A stretch of 64,000 nucleotides of DNA from Chondrosia reniformis (taxonomy: Eukaryota > Porifera > Demospongiae > Chondrillida > Chondrillidae), in NCBI GenBank assembly GCA_947172415.1, contig OX359189.1, forward strand, positions 9,004,501 through 9,068,500, in the 5' to 3' direction. The notes beneath the pieces were generated by a model. That model did not search any database and was not told the origin of the DNA. It saw only the letters and a program-made list of their open reading frames with translations. The first letter of the stretch is position 1. Each line of letters opens with the position of its first letter. Made by a program: the position numbers and the translations under genes. Shown here one piece after another: positions 1 to 10,900 of this stretch.

Positions 1-9
1 TGTACGTAG

Positions 10-1589
10 TCTTTCAAGGAGAGGCCATCAACGAGAGTTGGTGATGGAGGTAACAGCAGTGAGGATGGAGGTGTGAGTGATTCTGAAGATGTTGAAGTAG
101 CTCCGCCTTCAAAGAGAGGTAGAGGCAGTAAATCTACTGCAAGAACCACCACCAGAGGGCGTGGCAGGGGGCGTGGAAGAGGGCGTGGCACAACTAAAAA
201 ATCTGGTCAGTCTTTGACATTAAACACTATGAAGCTTTGTATGATTTAATGAATTATTTTCTGAGACCTTGTGTGTTAATCAAACTAAACATTTTCATGA
301 ATAATCCAACACACCATATTTATTGCATATGCTACATCTACTTTAGAGTAAAGGCCTATAGGGAGCTAAACCTATATTTATGCTATATAATTTTGGTGAC
401 TTTTATAGTATTTGTACCTAGTAAAAGCTTTGTGTGAGAATACAAGAGTTTTTTCCTTCTTCTCTTCTTCTTCACTTCTCCTCTTGTGTTACCACCACCA
501 CCAAATTTACCAGCAATGAGTATGTATGTACGTATATTTTCACCTGCACCCCTAAGCCATACCTCGAGTGCTATTATTTCTGTTTACAGATAAACCTGAA
601 AGCCAACAGCTGCTCTCCTTTGCTGATCCTGACCAGCCTGGCCCTTCATCAAAGAGTAGAACAGTGGCAACTAGAAACAAATCAGTTACTAGAGGTACCA
701 GGAAGAAACAAATTCAATATGTTAGTTTCATCCATATGCACACACATATGCACTACACTGCACCAACCTATAGTATAAGCTGCCTAATTTATGAGCGGAG
801 TACCATATATGGGCATGATGCCTAGTACTGGACACTTCCTAACACCATTACAGTACAACCAGTTTAGAATCAGCTCATCAAAGATATGGAAATCATCTTC
901 ACAATGTTCTGTACTCTTGTTCTACTCAATGTAACATTTCTCTACAATACACATCTCCCAATGAAGGTTGATGTTGATGAAGATGAAATTGAGGAAGATG
1001 ATTATTCTGAATGGAGTCAAAGGAAGAGCAAGCCCTCAACTAAAGGAAAGCTACAGCATGGAAAACCATCACCTCTAAGCTTTAGAACTAGTATGAGTAC
1101 AGACATTGATGTACGTAAGGTCATTCTTACACACACTTTTCAAGTATGATGACTCTCCCATTATTGAACCACACCCTAATTCAAGGACAGGCCCCATGCT
1201 ATTCAATAATGCATAGGATCTAAGTCACTTCCAGAATGACCTCCAGGGTCACTGAAGAAGGGTAGAAACAGCTATCTGTCCCAGTGCAGTAGAATAATAA
1301 AGAGAAGACTCTTGTATCCTCGTCCAAAGCTTTCACTAGGTTAAGCTTCCTATAGGCTTTTACTGTAGTATGTAGTAGGAAAATGGTGTGTTTTTGATTT
1401 CTCATATTTTAGAGTTTGATAATGGTAACTACATATACCTTAATTCCTACAGGTATTCACTTATAATGGTGTGGTACATTGGCTTGTATGCACAATTGTA
1501 CTTGATTTTCTCTTTATTTTTCTTTCTAGTTAACCCAAGAAGAGAGTCAAGACATTTCTGATGACAGAGTCAATTTGTTTAAAATGTAA
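10..1589 (+). CDS. 3' end of a gene with RG-repeat and acidic C-terminus, MRE11-like (5' partial)
   Basis: Four exons chain in phase: 10-205 (phase 1 out), 590-720, 967-1110 and 1530-1589, ending in TAA. The first exon follows a TAG acceptor at the window edge, so upstream exons are missing. The translated tail has a Ser/Asp-rich stretch, then an arginine-glycine run (RGRGRGRGRGRG), a basic linker, an acidic block (VDVDEDEIEEDDYSEW) and ends in NLFKM. Animal MRE11 has a C-terminal glycine-arginine-rich motif followed by an acidic segment of the kind EVDESDVEED, so MRE11, the double-strand-break nuclease, is the best guess. No phosphodiesterase domain is visible here because it would lie upstream. 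Any nuclear protein with an RG tail is an alternative. Exon structure is well supported; identity is an inference. Confidence 0.5.
1220..1410. repeat. Dispersed repeat, family A
   Basis: This intronic block (ends are approximate) resembles blocks near 340-450, 5140-5240, 5385-5490, 18590-18815, 19980-20050, 20215-20310 and 44980-45140. Shared landmarks are 'cagtggagaagaag', a stretch like 'cctataggcttttac', and 'ggaaaatggtgtgtt', each with local variation. It is non-coding and found mainly in introns or between genes, as expected for a short non-autonomous element. Terminal repeats and target-site duplications were not resolved. Confidence 0.5.
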
Positions 1590-2303
1590 CCTACGTACAG
1601 TTTTGAATTAGTCACTTTGTTTTAAGAAGCCACAATAAGAAATATCAAACTAATAGTAAATAACTTTCTGCTTAAAGTTAATCGGCCATCTTGCCTCTCC
1701 CTGTATGCTGTAATATGCATTTTAATTAACCCATTATTATATATTATTATTGTCAATATGCTGAAATGATGGTCAATGGTTACAGCTAATTATCGTCAGT
1801 GATACATTTTAGTAGATAGCACTTATATATCCAAAGATATTATTATTACTGTGAAATTCTGTTTTCAGGGCATGGCTAATTGAAGTATGACAAATTACTC
1901 TATGGCTCATGTCGTTGTAATTTCCTATATACGTATAATATAGACATCAATCAATCAATCAACATCATAAAGAACGCTAATTCCCCAGTCCTGGGGGTCA
2001 TTCTATATACAAATAAAGAAAAGTATTCTATACATACATATGTTCACATTTATACATGCAGGGTGTAATAATTATATATAGTCTTCCTTGGTCTGCCTTA
2101 ATTCCTTTGCTAGACATTTAGTTGTAATTTCCTAGACATGTGGTAAAAACGGAGGAAATCATCCTGTTTTCACACTTTGTAACTCATCATGATACATCAC
2201 AGATCTTTCTGGTGCAAATTTCTGAAAAACCACAAAGTGTTGTATATATATATATACACATATGTTCTTCTTCAGTGGAGTACTAGACTAACTTAATAGT
2301 GTC
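1590..2303. other. Intergenic stretch with TATA-like run before the nitrilase gene
   Basis: No convincing exon is seen. An alternating TA run at about 2242-2260 lies roughly 45-60 bp before the ATG at 2304 and could be the TATA region of the downstream intronless gene. The rest is AT-rich with no clear structure. Confidence 0.4.
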
Positions 2304-3746
2304 ATGGATGGAAGCAATTCAAAAGAGACAAGAAGGATCGCTTTATGCCAGATTGCTCCTGCTCCTTGTAATGTATCAGAAAACACAAAGAAAGTTATAA
2401 ATTGGATTGAAAGGGCTGCTAGGGCAGGTGGAGATGTTGCCATCTTTGGTGAGATGGTACTGCAGGATTATGACCTCAAAAATTACAAAGATCTCTCAGA
2501 ACCAAAGGATGGTCCATCTTCCTTTGCCATTGCAAGTGCTGCTAAGAAATATGGAGTTGCAGTGATTTATGGTTATTCTGAAGTGGAAGGTGATCACTAT
2601 TACAATTCTGTCTTGTTCATCAACAAAGACGGAAAACAAATAGCAAATTATCGCAAAGTACATGTGTGGCCAACAGAAACAGCCTTTACTCCTGGTGATG
2701 AGCTGAGTGTGGTAGATTGGGACGGTGTGCTTAAGGTGGGGCTTGGTGTGTGTGTGGATGTGTGTATGCCAGAATTCATTCAAGCCATGGTAGTCAATGG
2801 AGGTGCTCAGTTAATTGTGATAGTAAATGCTCTAGTGGAAGGCAGAAAGTATCAAAAAACTTCCACAACACTAGTACCTGCACGTGCATTTGAAAATCGA
2901 TGTTACATTGCATATGTAGACTTGGCTGGAGAAAAGTACCTCGGTGCCTCTAGAGTATGCAATCCACATGCAGAATGTATTGTGTCTGCCTGTAGCAGCG
3001 ATGAAAACATGTTGTTGGCCACCATCCCTCTCAACACTCACAAGGATGTACCATTCCACTACCTGCCATTGCGTCGCCCCAAATTGTACCGGAATCTTTC
3101 ATTAGATTATAAAGCTGAAGCTCCCTGGAAAAGAGAGGATGCAGAGTTTGTTCAGCTTCTCTTCAGCCATCGTGCTTGTTACTATGACAACCAAATGGAA
3201 AATGTGTACACTGGTCCCAGTTGCGCTGCCCATGCTCTAGCCAGCATAGTTGAGGATAAGAAAGCAAAGATACTGGATGTAGCATCTGGCACGGGTCTTG
3301 TAGGAAAAGCCCTCTTTGATGAAGGATTCACCAACCTTGTTGCCCTTGACCGCAGTAAATCAATGCTAGAGTGTTTGGCCAAGAAGAATGTCTACTCAAA
3401 GATTATTGAAGGTTCATTTGAGGAAGAAGCAAAAAAGATAGCTAGTGGATCCTTTCAAGTGTGTACTTGTGTTGGTGCCTTTCTAACTGCTGGATTTCTT
3501 GATCCCAGTAAGACAGTTGAGGAAATGGTACGCATTGTGGAGGTGGGAGGATGTGTTCTGCTGCTTTGGAATGAAACAGAGCTGATGTATCCCCAGTGCC
3601 GGCCTACAAAGATCAATCTAGAATCAAATATTAACAAGCTCGTGAGCAGTGGAAAGTGCAAATGTGTACTTCGGGAATGTATTCCAAACTACCTGAAGGA
3701 TTGCCAAGGAATGTTGTGCATTCTCAAAAAGGAATCTGATAACTAA
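2304..3746 (+). CDS. Nitrilase-superfamily hydrolase fused to SAM-dependent methyltransferase
   Basis: A single uninterrupted 480-residue frame, unlike the intron-rich neighbours. Residues about 10-265 form a carbon-nitrogen hydrolase domain. The Glu-Lys-Cys triad is visible as E in IFGEMVLQDY, K in NYRKVHVW and C in GLGVCVDVCMPEF, so this half should hydrolyse a nitrile or amide C-N bond. Residues about 285-475 form a class I methyltransferase domain with motif I KILDVASGTGLVGKAL (SAM binding) and the later acidic strand NLVALDRSKSML. The enzyme therefore probably couples hydrolysis to methyl transfer on a related small molecule; the substrate is not readable. A TATA-like run precedes it. 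Lack of introns and a fusion architecture familiar from microbes suggest possible transfer from bacteria, but retroposition would also remove introns. The start is the first ATG of the frame. Confidence 0.85.
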   Translation: MDGSNSKETRRIALCQIAPAPCNVSENTKKVINWIERAARAGGDVAIFGEMVLQDYDLKNYKDLSEPKDGPSSFAIASAAKKYGVAVIYGYSEVEGDHYYNSVLFINKDGKQIANYRKVHVWPTETAFTPGDELSVVDWDGVLKVGLGVCVDVCMPEFIQAMVVNGGAQLIVIVNALVEGRKYQKTSTTLVPARAFENRCYIAYVDLAGEKYLGASRVCNPHAECIVSACSSDENMLLATIPLNTHKDVPFHYLPLRRPKLYRNLSLDYKAEAPWKREDAEFVQLLFSHRACYYDNQMENVYTGPSCAAHALASIVEDKKAKILDVASGTGLVGKALFDEGFTNLVALDRSKSMLECLAKKNVYSKIIEGSFEEEAKKIASGSFQVCTCVGAFLTAGFLDPSKTVEEMVRIVEVGGCVLLLWNETELMYPQCRPTKINLESNINKLVSSGKCKCVLRECIPNYLKDCQGMLCILKKESDN

Positions 3747-4096
3747 CAATATAGTTTAGATAAACAATCAAATCAATCAAAATTCTTATTCTATTCTAAG
3801 CCTTTATTGACTTCAATTAATTATTTTTTATTAGTATTAGTATTAATATTATTATTATTATTATTTATCCCCTAATTTACAGTGGGCCCAGGTTACAATA
3901 GATAAGTTATAATAGGGAGTGGGATGGATACAAATATAGATGATAAAAATAAGGGGAAAATATATCTTTATAATACAGATTAAAATAAATTTTTAAATAC
4001 AATTGCAGATAATTTTCTATTTTATGATATCTCTGATTTAAGGCTGGTGTATAATTTGCTCCTATAATATTAGAAGAGCTATATAAATTTGGACAG

Positions 4097-5991
4097 AATC
4101 ATTGTGGTTCCATGGGCTGATAAGAAGTTTGCTGCGTGTAAAATGGATCCTGCTCCACTAAGGTGCATGAAGATTGAAGAAGTTATTAGCAAAAAAGACG
4201 AGATCGAGTCTGAGTTGAAGGAGATGAATGAAATTTTGAAATTGGTAAATATTGACTTGACATATAGTTCTATACATAATTATGAATTATTGCTGGAAAG
4301 ATCTGCGACGTTTCTCACAGTATTGCTTTGGTAGAGAATGTCCATAATGTGTTAGTACATAAGAGATTTTAATGCAATCGACGGATATCTACTCCTGTCT
4401 CATCATGTACATGCAGCAAGGTGATGTTGGAATGAAGGACCCACTGGTGGACAATGAGGGCTATCCGAGATCTGATATTGATGTCTACGCGGTCAGAACA
4501 GCAAGAAATAGAATTATAAGTAAAATTCACATATTTAATAGTGATACACTCCGTTGCTGGGGAAACCAAGGCAATTTATATTCCACAACCGTTATATGAC
4601 TATAATAAGAGGCACTCTAGCCTCATTATGCAATGTGATATCCCGGCGATAACTCAGTAAACGCCTAAAAGCTTGCGTTATCCCACGAAAAGCCTAGGGG
4701 AGGAGTGTATAGTAGTTATACAATGTCACTTTGCGGTGTATACCTATTACATAGACCCTGTATTCTATATAATATACTGTTGGTACATCCGTGCTTAGAG
4801 AAAAACATAAACTGCATGTAGTAATGTTATGACTGACACTTTTCAAACTTAATTACAATCTCCAATTATTTTAATTATCAAGATGCGTACATTTGAGTTA
4901 CAGTTCATTTCATTTTACAGTCTTGCGCAATGACCATAAGGTGGCCATGGATGTGATAGAAGAGAAGTTGCATCAGATCCATTCTGAAGCTAAGAAACGA
5001 AATCAGAAATCGGAAGGAAATTTAGCTGCATCTGTAATGGATGCCTCAAAAGCTTTCCTAGAAGTACAAGAAGTCACAGCAGGATCTCCAGCATCCTATG
5101 CAGTGAGTGGTTATCTGTGTTTGACCACTATACTGTATGTGTGTGTAGAAATGTTAGTTCCCTATAGGTTTTGTTACAGAATAGGCATAGCATGTAGGAA
5201 AAGGGTATGTTGGATTTCTCATAAGACTCATCTAGTGAACATTGCCATATGTATTGATGGTACAGTGTACTCAATGTAATGGTTGCCATCTGGTTTGTAA
5301 AGTCAGTAACATCAGCTACCACTTTATCTCCTTTTCTGTCACTTCAGTATGAATAATCTAAGACACCATTTTTTGAATGCTATGTACATCTATTTTAGAG
5401 TAAAAGGCCTATGAGGAACTAAACCTAGTGAGTGAGAAGTTTGGATGAGGATATAAGAGTCTTCTTCTTCTTCTTCTCCACTTTGTTTGAAATTTTAATT
5501 GCTCAATACTGTTAATTGGTGTTTCTGTACTTTCAACTGTCGTAGGGTTTTCTAGAAGGAGACCTCATTGTGGAATTTGGCTCACTCAATAAAGATAACT
5601 TTAGGTCGTACAGCAATATAGTAATGATTGTTTAAAACAGCCAGGACGTAAGGATGGCTATTAGCTGAATGAAATTAATTAAATTGTTTGATAAATAATA
5701 TACTGAATGGACTCCTAGTTAATTTATCACATACTAATCTTGTGAGAAATGATTTTCTTAAATGAAATGATTTATTGGACAATATATGTCATTAATACAT
5801 GTTACCCACATTAGAGTGGAATATAGTTTGAATATTATGAGATTGCAATATCTTAGGTATTCAAGTTAGCCACTCTGTGTCCCTTTTTAATTGTACCTTA
5901 ATTCACTGCATCTCTCTCAATCTACATACATTCTTTATAATTAGAAATCTTTGAGAGTTGTTTTACTCAGAGATGGGCATGTCCATTCACT
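4097..5991 (+). repeat. Segmental duplication, left copy (PSMD9 block)
   Basis: Exons and introns here match 18913-20820 almost base for base, in the same orientation and about 14.8 kb apart. Homology begins just upstream of the PSMD9 start codon and ends inside its fifth exon at 'cattcact'. Because introns are included, this is a genomic duplication rather than a retrocopy. The two minus-strand receptor genes lie between the copies. Confidence 0.85.
4143..5991 (+). pseudogene. PSMD9: PSMD9 duplicate, truncated and with a nonsense codon
   Basis: Exons 4143-4244, 4417-4519, 4921-5102, 5546-5647 and 5945-5991 correspond one to one to the intact gene at 18960-21100. Two lesions are visible. In exon 4 the CAA codon of the intact copy is TAA at 5633-5635, which removes the end of the PDZ-like domain. 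Exon 5 stops matching at about 5991 and runs into a second copy of part of exon 3, so the GPGLLG end and the last exon are missing. It also lacks the sequence upstream of the start codon found at the other copy. A truncated protein containing the coiled N-terminus and GMKDPLVDNEGYPRSD segment could still be made if it is transcribed, so loss of function is an inference. Confidence 0.8.
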
Positions 5992-6067
5992 AATGGATGC
6001 CTCAAAAGCTTTCCTAGAAGTACAAGAGGTCACAGCAGGATCTCCAGCATCATATGCAGTGAGTGCA
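5992..6067 (+). pseudogene. Stray fragment of PSMD9 exon 3 with its donor site
   Basis: The sequence after the break in exon 5 repeats the second half of exon 3 (DASKAFLEVQEVTAGS in translation) and still carries the GTGAGT donor. It is a second partial duplication fused to exon 5 at a short shared 'taatgg'. It cannot encode a PSMD9 protein by itself. Confidence 0.8.
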
Positions 6068-6604
6068 TGGTTATCATGTGTTCAATCACTAATTGAAAGT
6101 GTAAAAAATGTTCATGAGACACAGGAAGGTTAGCATGCCTACTAACTCCTATAGCTTAAATTGATAGGTAAACTAATATAATCAGTCACCAATTCTGTTC
6201 GTGTGTTAACACATGCAGAACGTATTAGTACTAAACATATTAAAGGGACTCTGTTTCTGACTTCTTATATGCGCATTAAGTGATAATTTGTGTAAAACTT
6301 GTTTGTGTTAGCCAGTTTCTACTATAGATACATCAAGTATATACTATCATCGTACAAAGGCACTGCAACACACACAATGAACAAGGCACTTGCTTTAGTA
6401 ATAAATCAATCAACTAACCAAGTACAACAACTAAAAAGAATGCAACTTAATATCTAAGATTGTCCAGTTACTATGGAAATACCATGGCTACAAAAAGGAT
6501 AAGTGTCAACAAAATGTAAAATACTAATCCTCTATATAACTGTATCACCTAAACTATAAGAGTCTACAAAGTAGTACAAAGTTAGTCAGCTTACATGGCT
6601 CTTT
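6068..6604. other. Intergenic, nothing recognised
   Basis: AT-rich sequence between the PSMD9 fragment and the 3' end of the minus-strand receptor gene. It probably includes that gene's 3' UTR. No exon, repeat or RNA gene was recognised. Confidence 0.4.
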
Positions 6605-7915
6605 TTATTTATATATTTTTTCGAGGATCTCTTTCATTTCAGATGAATCAATATCTATGTCATTAATATATTTATTTGGTCCCAATTCAAGTAGCTCCGC
6701 ACAATTGTTCACTTTTAAAGTGGCATCTAATGCTGGTGCTGTTTTATCATTTTTGCCCTGATAAGAGACTATATTTTGACCTTTGTTACACTGAGAGAGG
6801 GGGGTTGTATTTGGACCATAATCTAAATGTGATGTAAAAGTGTCTGTATCCACTTTTCCAAGCTCAATATTACCACTCCCATTGCTTAGCTGTTCATTGT
6901 TACACTGAGAGAGGGGGGTTGTATTTGGACCATAATCTAAATGTGATGTAAAAGTGTCTGTATCCACTTTTCCAAGCTCAATATTACCACTCCCATTGCT
7001 TAGCTGTTCATTGTTAGACTGAGAGAGGGGGGTTGTATTTGGACCATAATCTAAATGTGATGTAAAAGTGTCTGTATCCACTTTTCCAAGCTCAATATTA
7101 CCACTCCCATTGCTTAGCTGTTCATTGTTAGACTGAGAGAGGGGGGTTGTATTTGGACCATAATCTAAATGTGATGTAAAAGTGTCTGTATCCGCTTTTC
7201 CAAGCTCAATATTACCACTCCCATTGCTTAGCTGTTCATTGTTAGACTGAGAGAGGGGGGTTGTATTTGGACCATAATCTAAATGTGATGTAGAAGTGTC
7301 TGTATCCACTTTTCCAAGCTCAATATTACCACTCCCATTGCTTAGCTGTTCATTGTTAGACTGAGAGAGGGGGGTTGTATTTGGACCATAATCTAAATGT
7401 GATGTAGAAGTGTCTGTATCCACTTTTCCAAGCTCAATATTACCACTCCCATTGCTTAGCTGTTCATTGTTAGACTGAGAGAGGGGGGTTGTATTTGGAC
7501 CATAATCTAAATGTGATGTAGAAGTGTCTGTATCCACTTTTCCAAGCTCAATATTACCACTCCCATTGCTTAGCTGTTCATTGTTAGACTGAGAGAGGGG
7601 GGTTGTATTTGGACCATAATCTAAATGTGATGTAGAAGTGTCTGTATCCACTTTTCCAAGCTCAATATTACCACTCCCATTGCTTAGCTGTTCATTGTTA
7701 GACTGAGAGAGGGGGGTTGTATTTGGACCATAATCTAAATGTGATGTAGAAGTGCCTGCAACCACATTTCCAAACTCAATATTACCACTCCCATTGCTTA
7801 GCTGTTCATTGTTAGATGAATTCTGGTTATTATCTGGTATAGAACTATCTACATCCCCACCACCTCCTTGCTCTGAGGTGGAAAAGCACAATTTTTGCTT
7901 TTTTTTACAATATAC

Positions 7916-7949
<34 letters not shown>

Positions 7950-10900
7950 GTTATTATTATTATTATAGGTACTGAAACTGCAACAGCAACTTTTGAGTCT
8001 CCATTTGCTGTAGTAACAACTAATACAAAAAAAATATAGAAAATATAAATAATGTGCATACATATTATACTGTAAATTCGGTTATTTATGCGGTAATTTA
8101 AATTATGCGAGAAGGTCCAAGATCGCATTTATAAGATTTCGCATAATATTTTCGTCGTATTTGCCTCCGAGCCACTTTATCGATGGCCAGTTGCAATTGT
8201 CCTTAGTCGTCATCGTTGTGAACGTTCTTCTGTCACAAATATATATTACATTAAATGGTGTACAGTTTTTTTGACACTTTTAAAGAGCAAGTTGAAGGTC
8301 AATAATAGACTCTATTATTGATCTTCAACTTGCTCTTTAGATAAGTTCGATGTAGTTAGAAGAAATCCTTACGGTAAGGATTTCTTCTAACTACATCGAA
8401 CTTATCTTTGGAGTCAGAACTTGTACTGTGTATTACTTGATTGTAGTTGTAGTGGTAATATATATGTATAATGGATCAAGACAAAAATCTCTTATGTATA
8501 TGTATATACGACTTTCAACATGCTCCAATGTATAATACAGTACAAGTTACAATATACCATAGTAATATAATATATATATATATATGCAGACTTTGTCCTC
8601 CGTTTTCTACCAAACGGAGACCTAAATGAAAAATCCCTTATTTAAAAATGAGTTTTATACCCTAATCTTTATGATGATATGCCCATTTTGTTTCTAAGTC
8701 CTTTCTTGGAGCCATATGAATTATTTATATTAATTATATTATATTATTTATATTAGATTACCTTAGTATATTGTAACTTGTACTGTATATACATATAGTA
8801 GAACTGGTTAACAAGTAATCCATAATATATACAAGGCAAAGTCTTTCTCACTATCAGTGTTAACAGTGTACGAACATTTCAACATTATATATATATTGAT
8901 TGGCAAAAGACATAAGTCCTCTATACTAACTGCCTCTATACTAGTGTGGTTACAGAGGTACTTTCTAAGTGTTTTTGAAACCAGTATACATATTTTCAAC
9001 AAGATTGTTTACGCAATGTCAAATAAAAGGTGAATTTCATATCATTCCTTTAAAATTAATAGAATATGAGCACTGTTTCTTTGCTGCAGGAGACCATTTC
9101 ACACAGTGCAAGATCAAGTTTCAAATGTATGTCATATGGTTTTATCTAAACAGTATGTTTTTATTTAAAATGATTTTGTATGTGTAAGCTATTGGTTTTC
9201 AACATTTGATTTTGTTAATCAGGATTTTATATTAATTATGCATTCTCAATTTAAGCAGTTTCTACTGTACATCTAACTCACTGTCAGTCTTTGTATTATT
9301 GTTGTAGATTGTAATACTTGTAGTTTCACTGCTTTTGTTTTCATACATTTTTGAGCAGTTGCCTCGTATAAATGCAAAAACTGCAACAGTGTAGTTGGTA
9401 TTAGGTTTTAGCTGAAATGTGAGATTCATTTCCTTTCGTGTAATTTTTTTTTTCTCTCCAGATATGGATATGTTAAAGCAAATTGTACATCCATCAAAGC
9501 AAGTGTCATCATGGTTCCATGTTATTACAGTTTCACTCTTATCATTAGTTTCCCATTTGAGGTCCCTTGGAGGCTTTGGCTGTACTATTGTATATATGAA
9601 GATACACAATGAAGGGAATGTAGTCAAACCTTGCATTAATGTGATTGTGATTAAGTAATTTAATCACTTCCCAAAGAAACACAAAGTTTTTTATGATTAT
9701 GTAAATCTAGATCTGTTGTATTTTTATCAGAGAGCTCAACAGAGTTCAAAAAGCGGTTAACCAGGAATAGGCCCATGTCCAAGATTCATTTTTTCTTCTT
9801 TTGTCAAATAGACTAGCGCTAATATGCGAACTTATATGGGCACGTAAAAGTTATAAATCGTCATAAATATTTCCGAACTAGGGAATAGACAGCCCTAAGT
9901 CCGAATGCGCTCTACAAGAAGCATGTTATAATTGTGAAAACGAAAATTTTGGTCTTCTCGGCCGCCATTTTTAATTAAGAAATGGTTTTTGGCGCATTTC
10001 TCTTGTCTGAGAGGTTATTTCGAGATTTTCGCCAAGAAAACTTTCAAATCAATTTAAAATAAGTAATATTAACAAGAAAAAACGAAGAATACAAGTAAAT
10101 AAAAAACATTTACAAAAATGATGTTAAAAGTAGGAATGGCAGTGTTCACTAATACATCTGCAAAAAGTATCGAAACAAGACAGTGATTATATGATAAGGC
10201 TAATCATACAGAAGTTGCATATATACTGAAATTTAAGTAACTTAACCATAATACACTTCTGTGTTTGGGCGCACCATTCCTACTTCAGCTTGGTGTGCCC
10301 AAACACAGAAGTGTATATATATGCAACTTCTGTATGATTAGCCTTATCATATAATCACTGTACATGTCTTGTTTCGATACATTTTGCAGATGTATTAGTG
10401 AACACTGCCATTCCTACTTCTAACATCATTTTTGTAAATGTTTTTTATTTACTTGTATATATATACCAGGGCCTGCAACATATATACGTATATAACTTGA
10501 AAGCATATACGTTCATATGATCGGCAATGCAGTCACTATATAAATCCATCAATTATTTACGGTGCATGCCTTTATAGAATTCACATCCTACCAACGTCCA
10601 TAGAAAGCAATATATTGCTTTTGATGGTAATGTCTTAATCAAAATTATGATACATTTGGTTGCCAATTACAACTTAACATTAATTAACTTGTAAGAGGTT
10701 CATTTAATGTATAATAGTTGTAAGCAAAAAGACTGCATTTTTCATGTGTTGACACATCAGGTAAAGCAACAAATTATTGTGGTAGTACGTATATAACTCG
10801 ATGATATATTCACACTCACCTATGGGATCAATCAGCAAACCTTTACTCTCAATAGATATACATTCACCATAGGTGTTAGAACAGGTAAGATTAGAATGCC

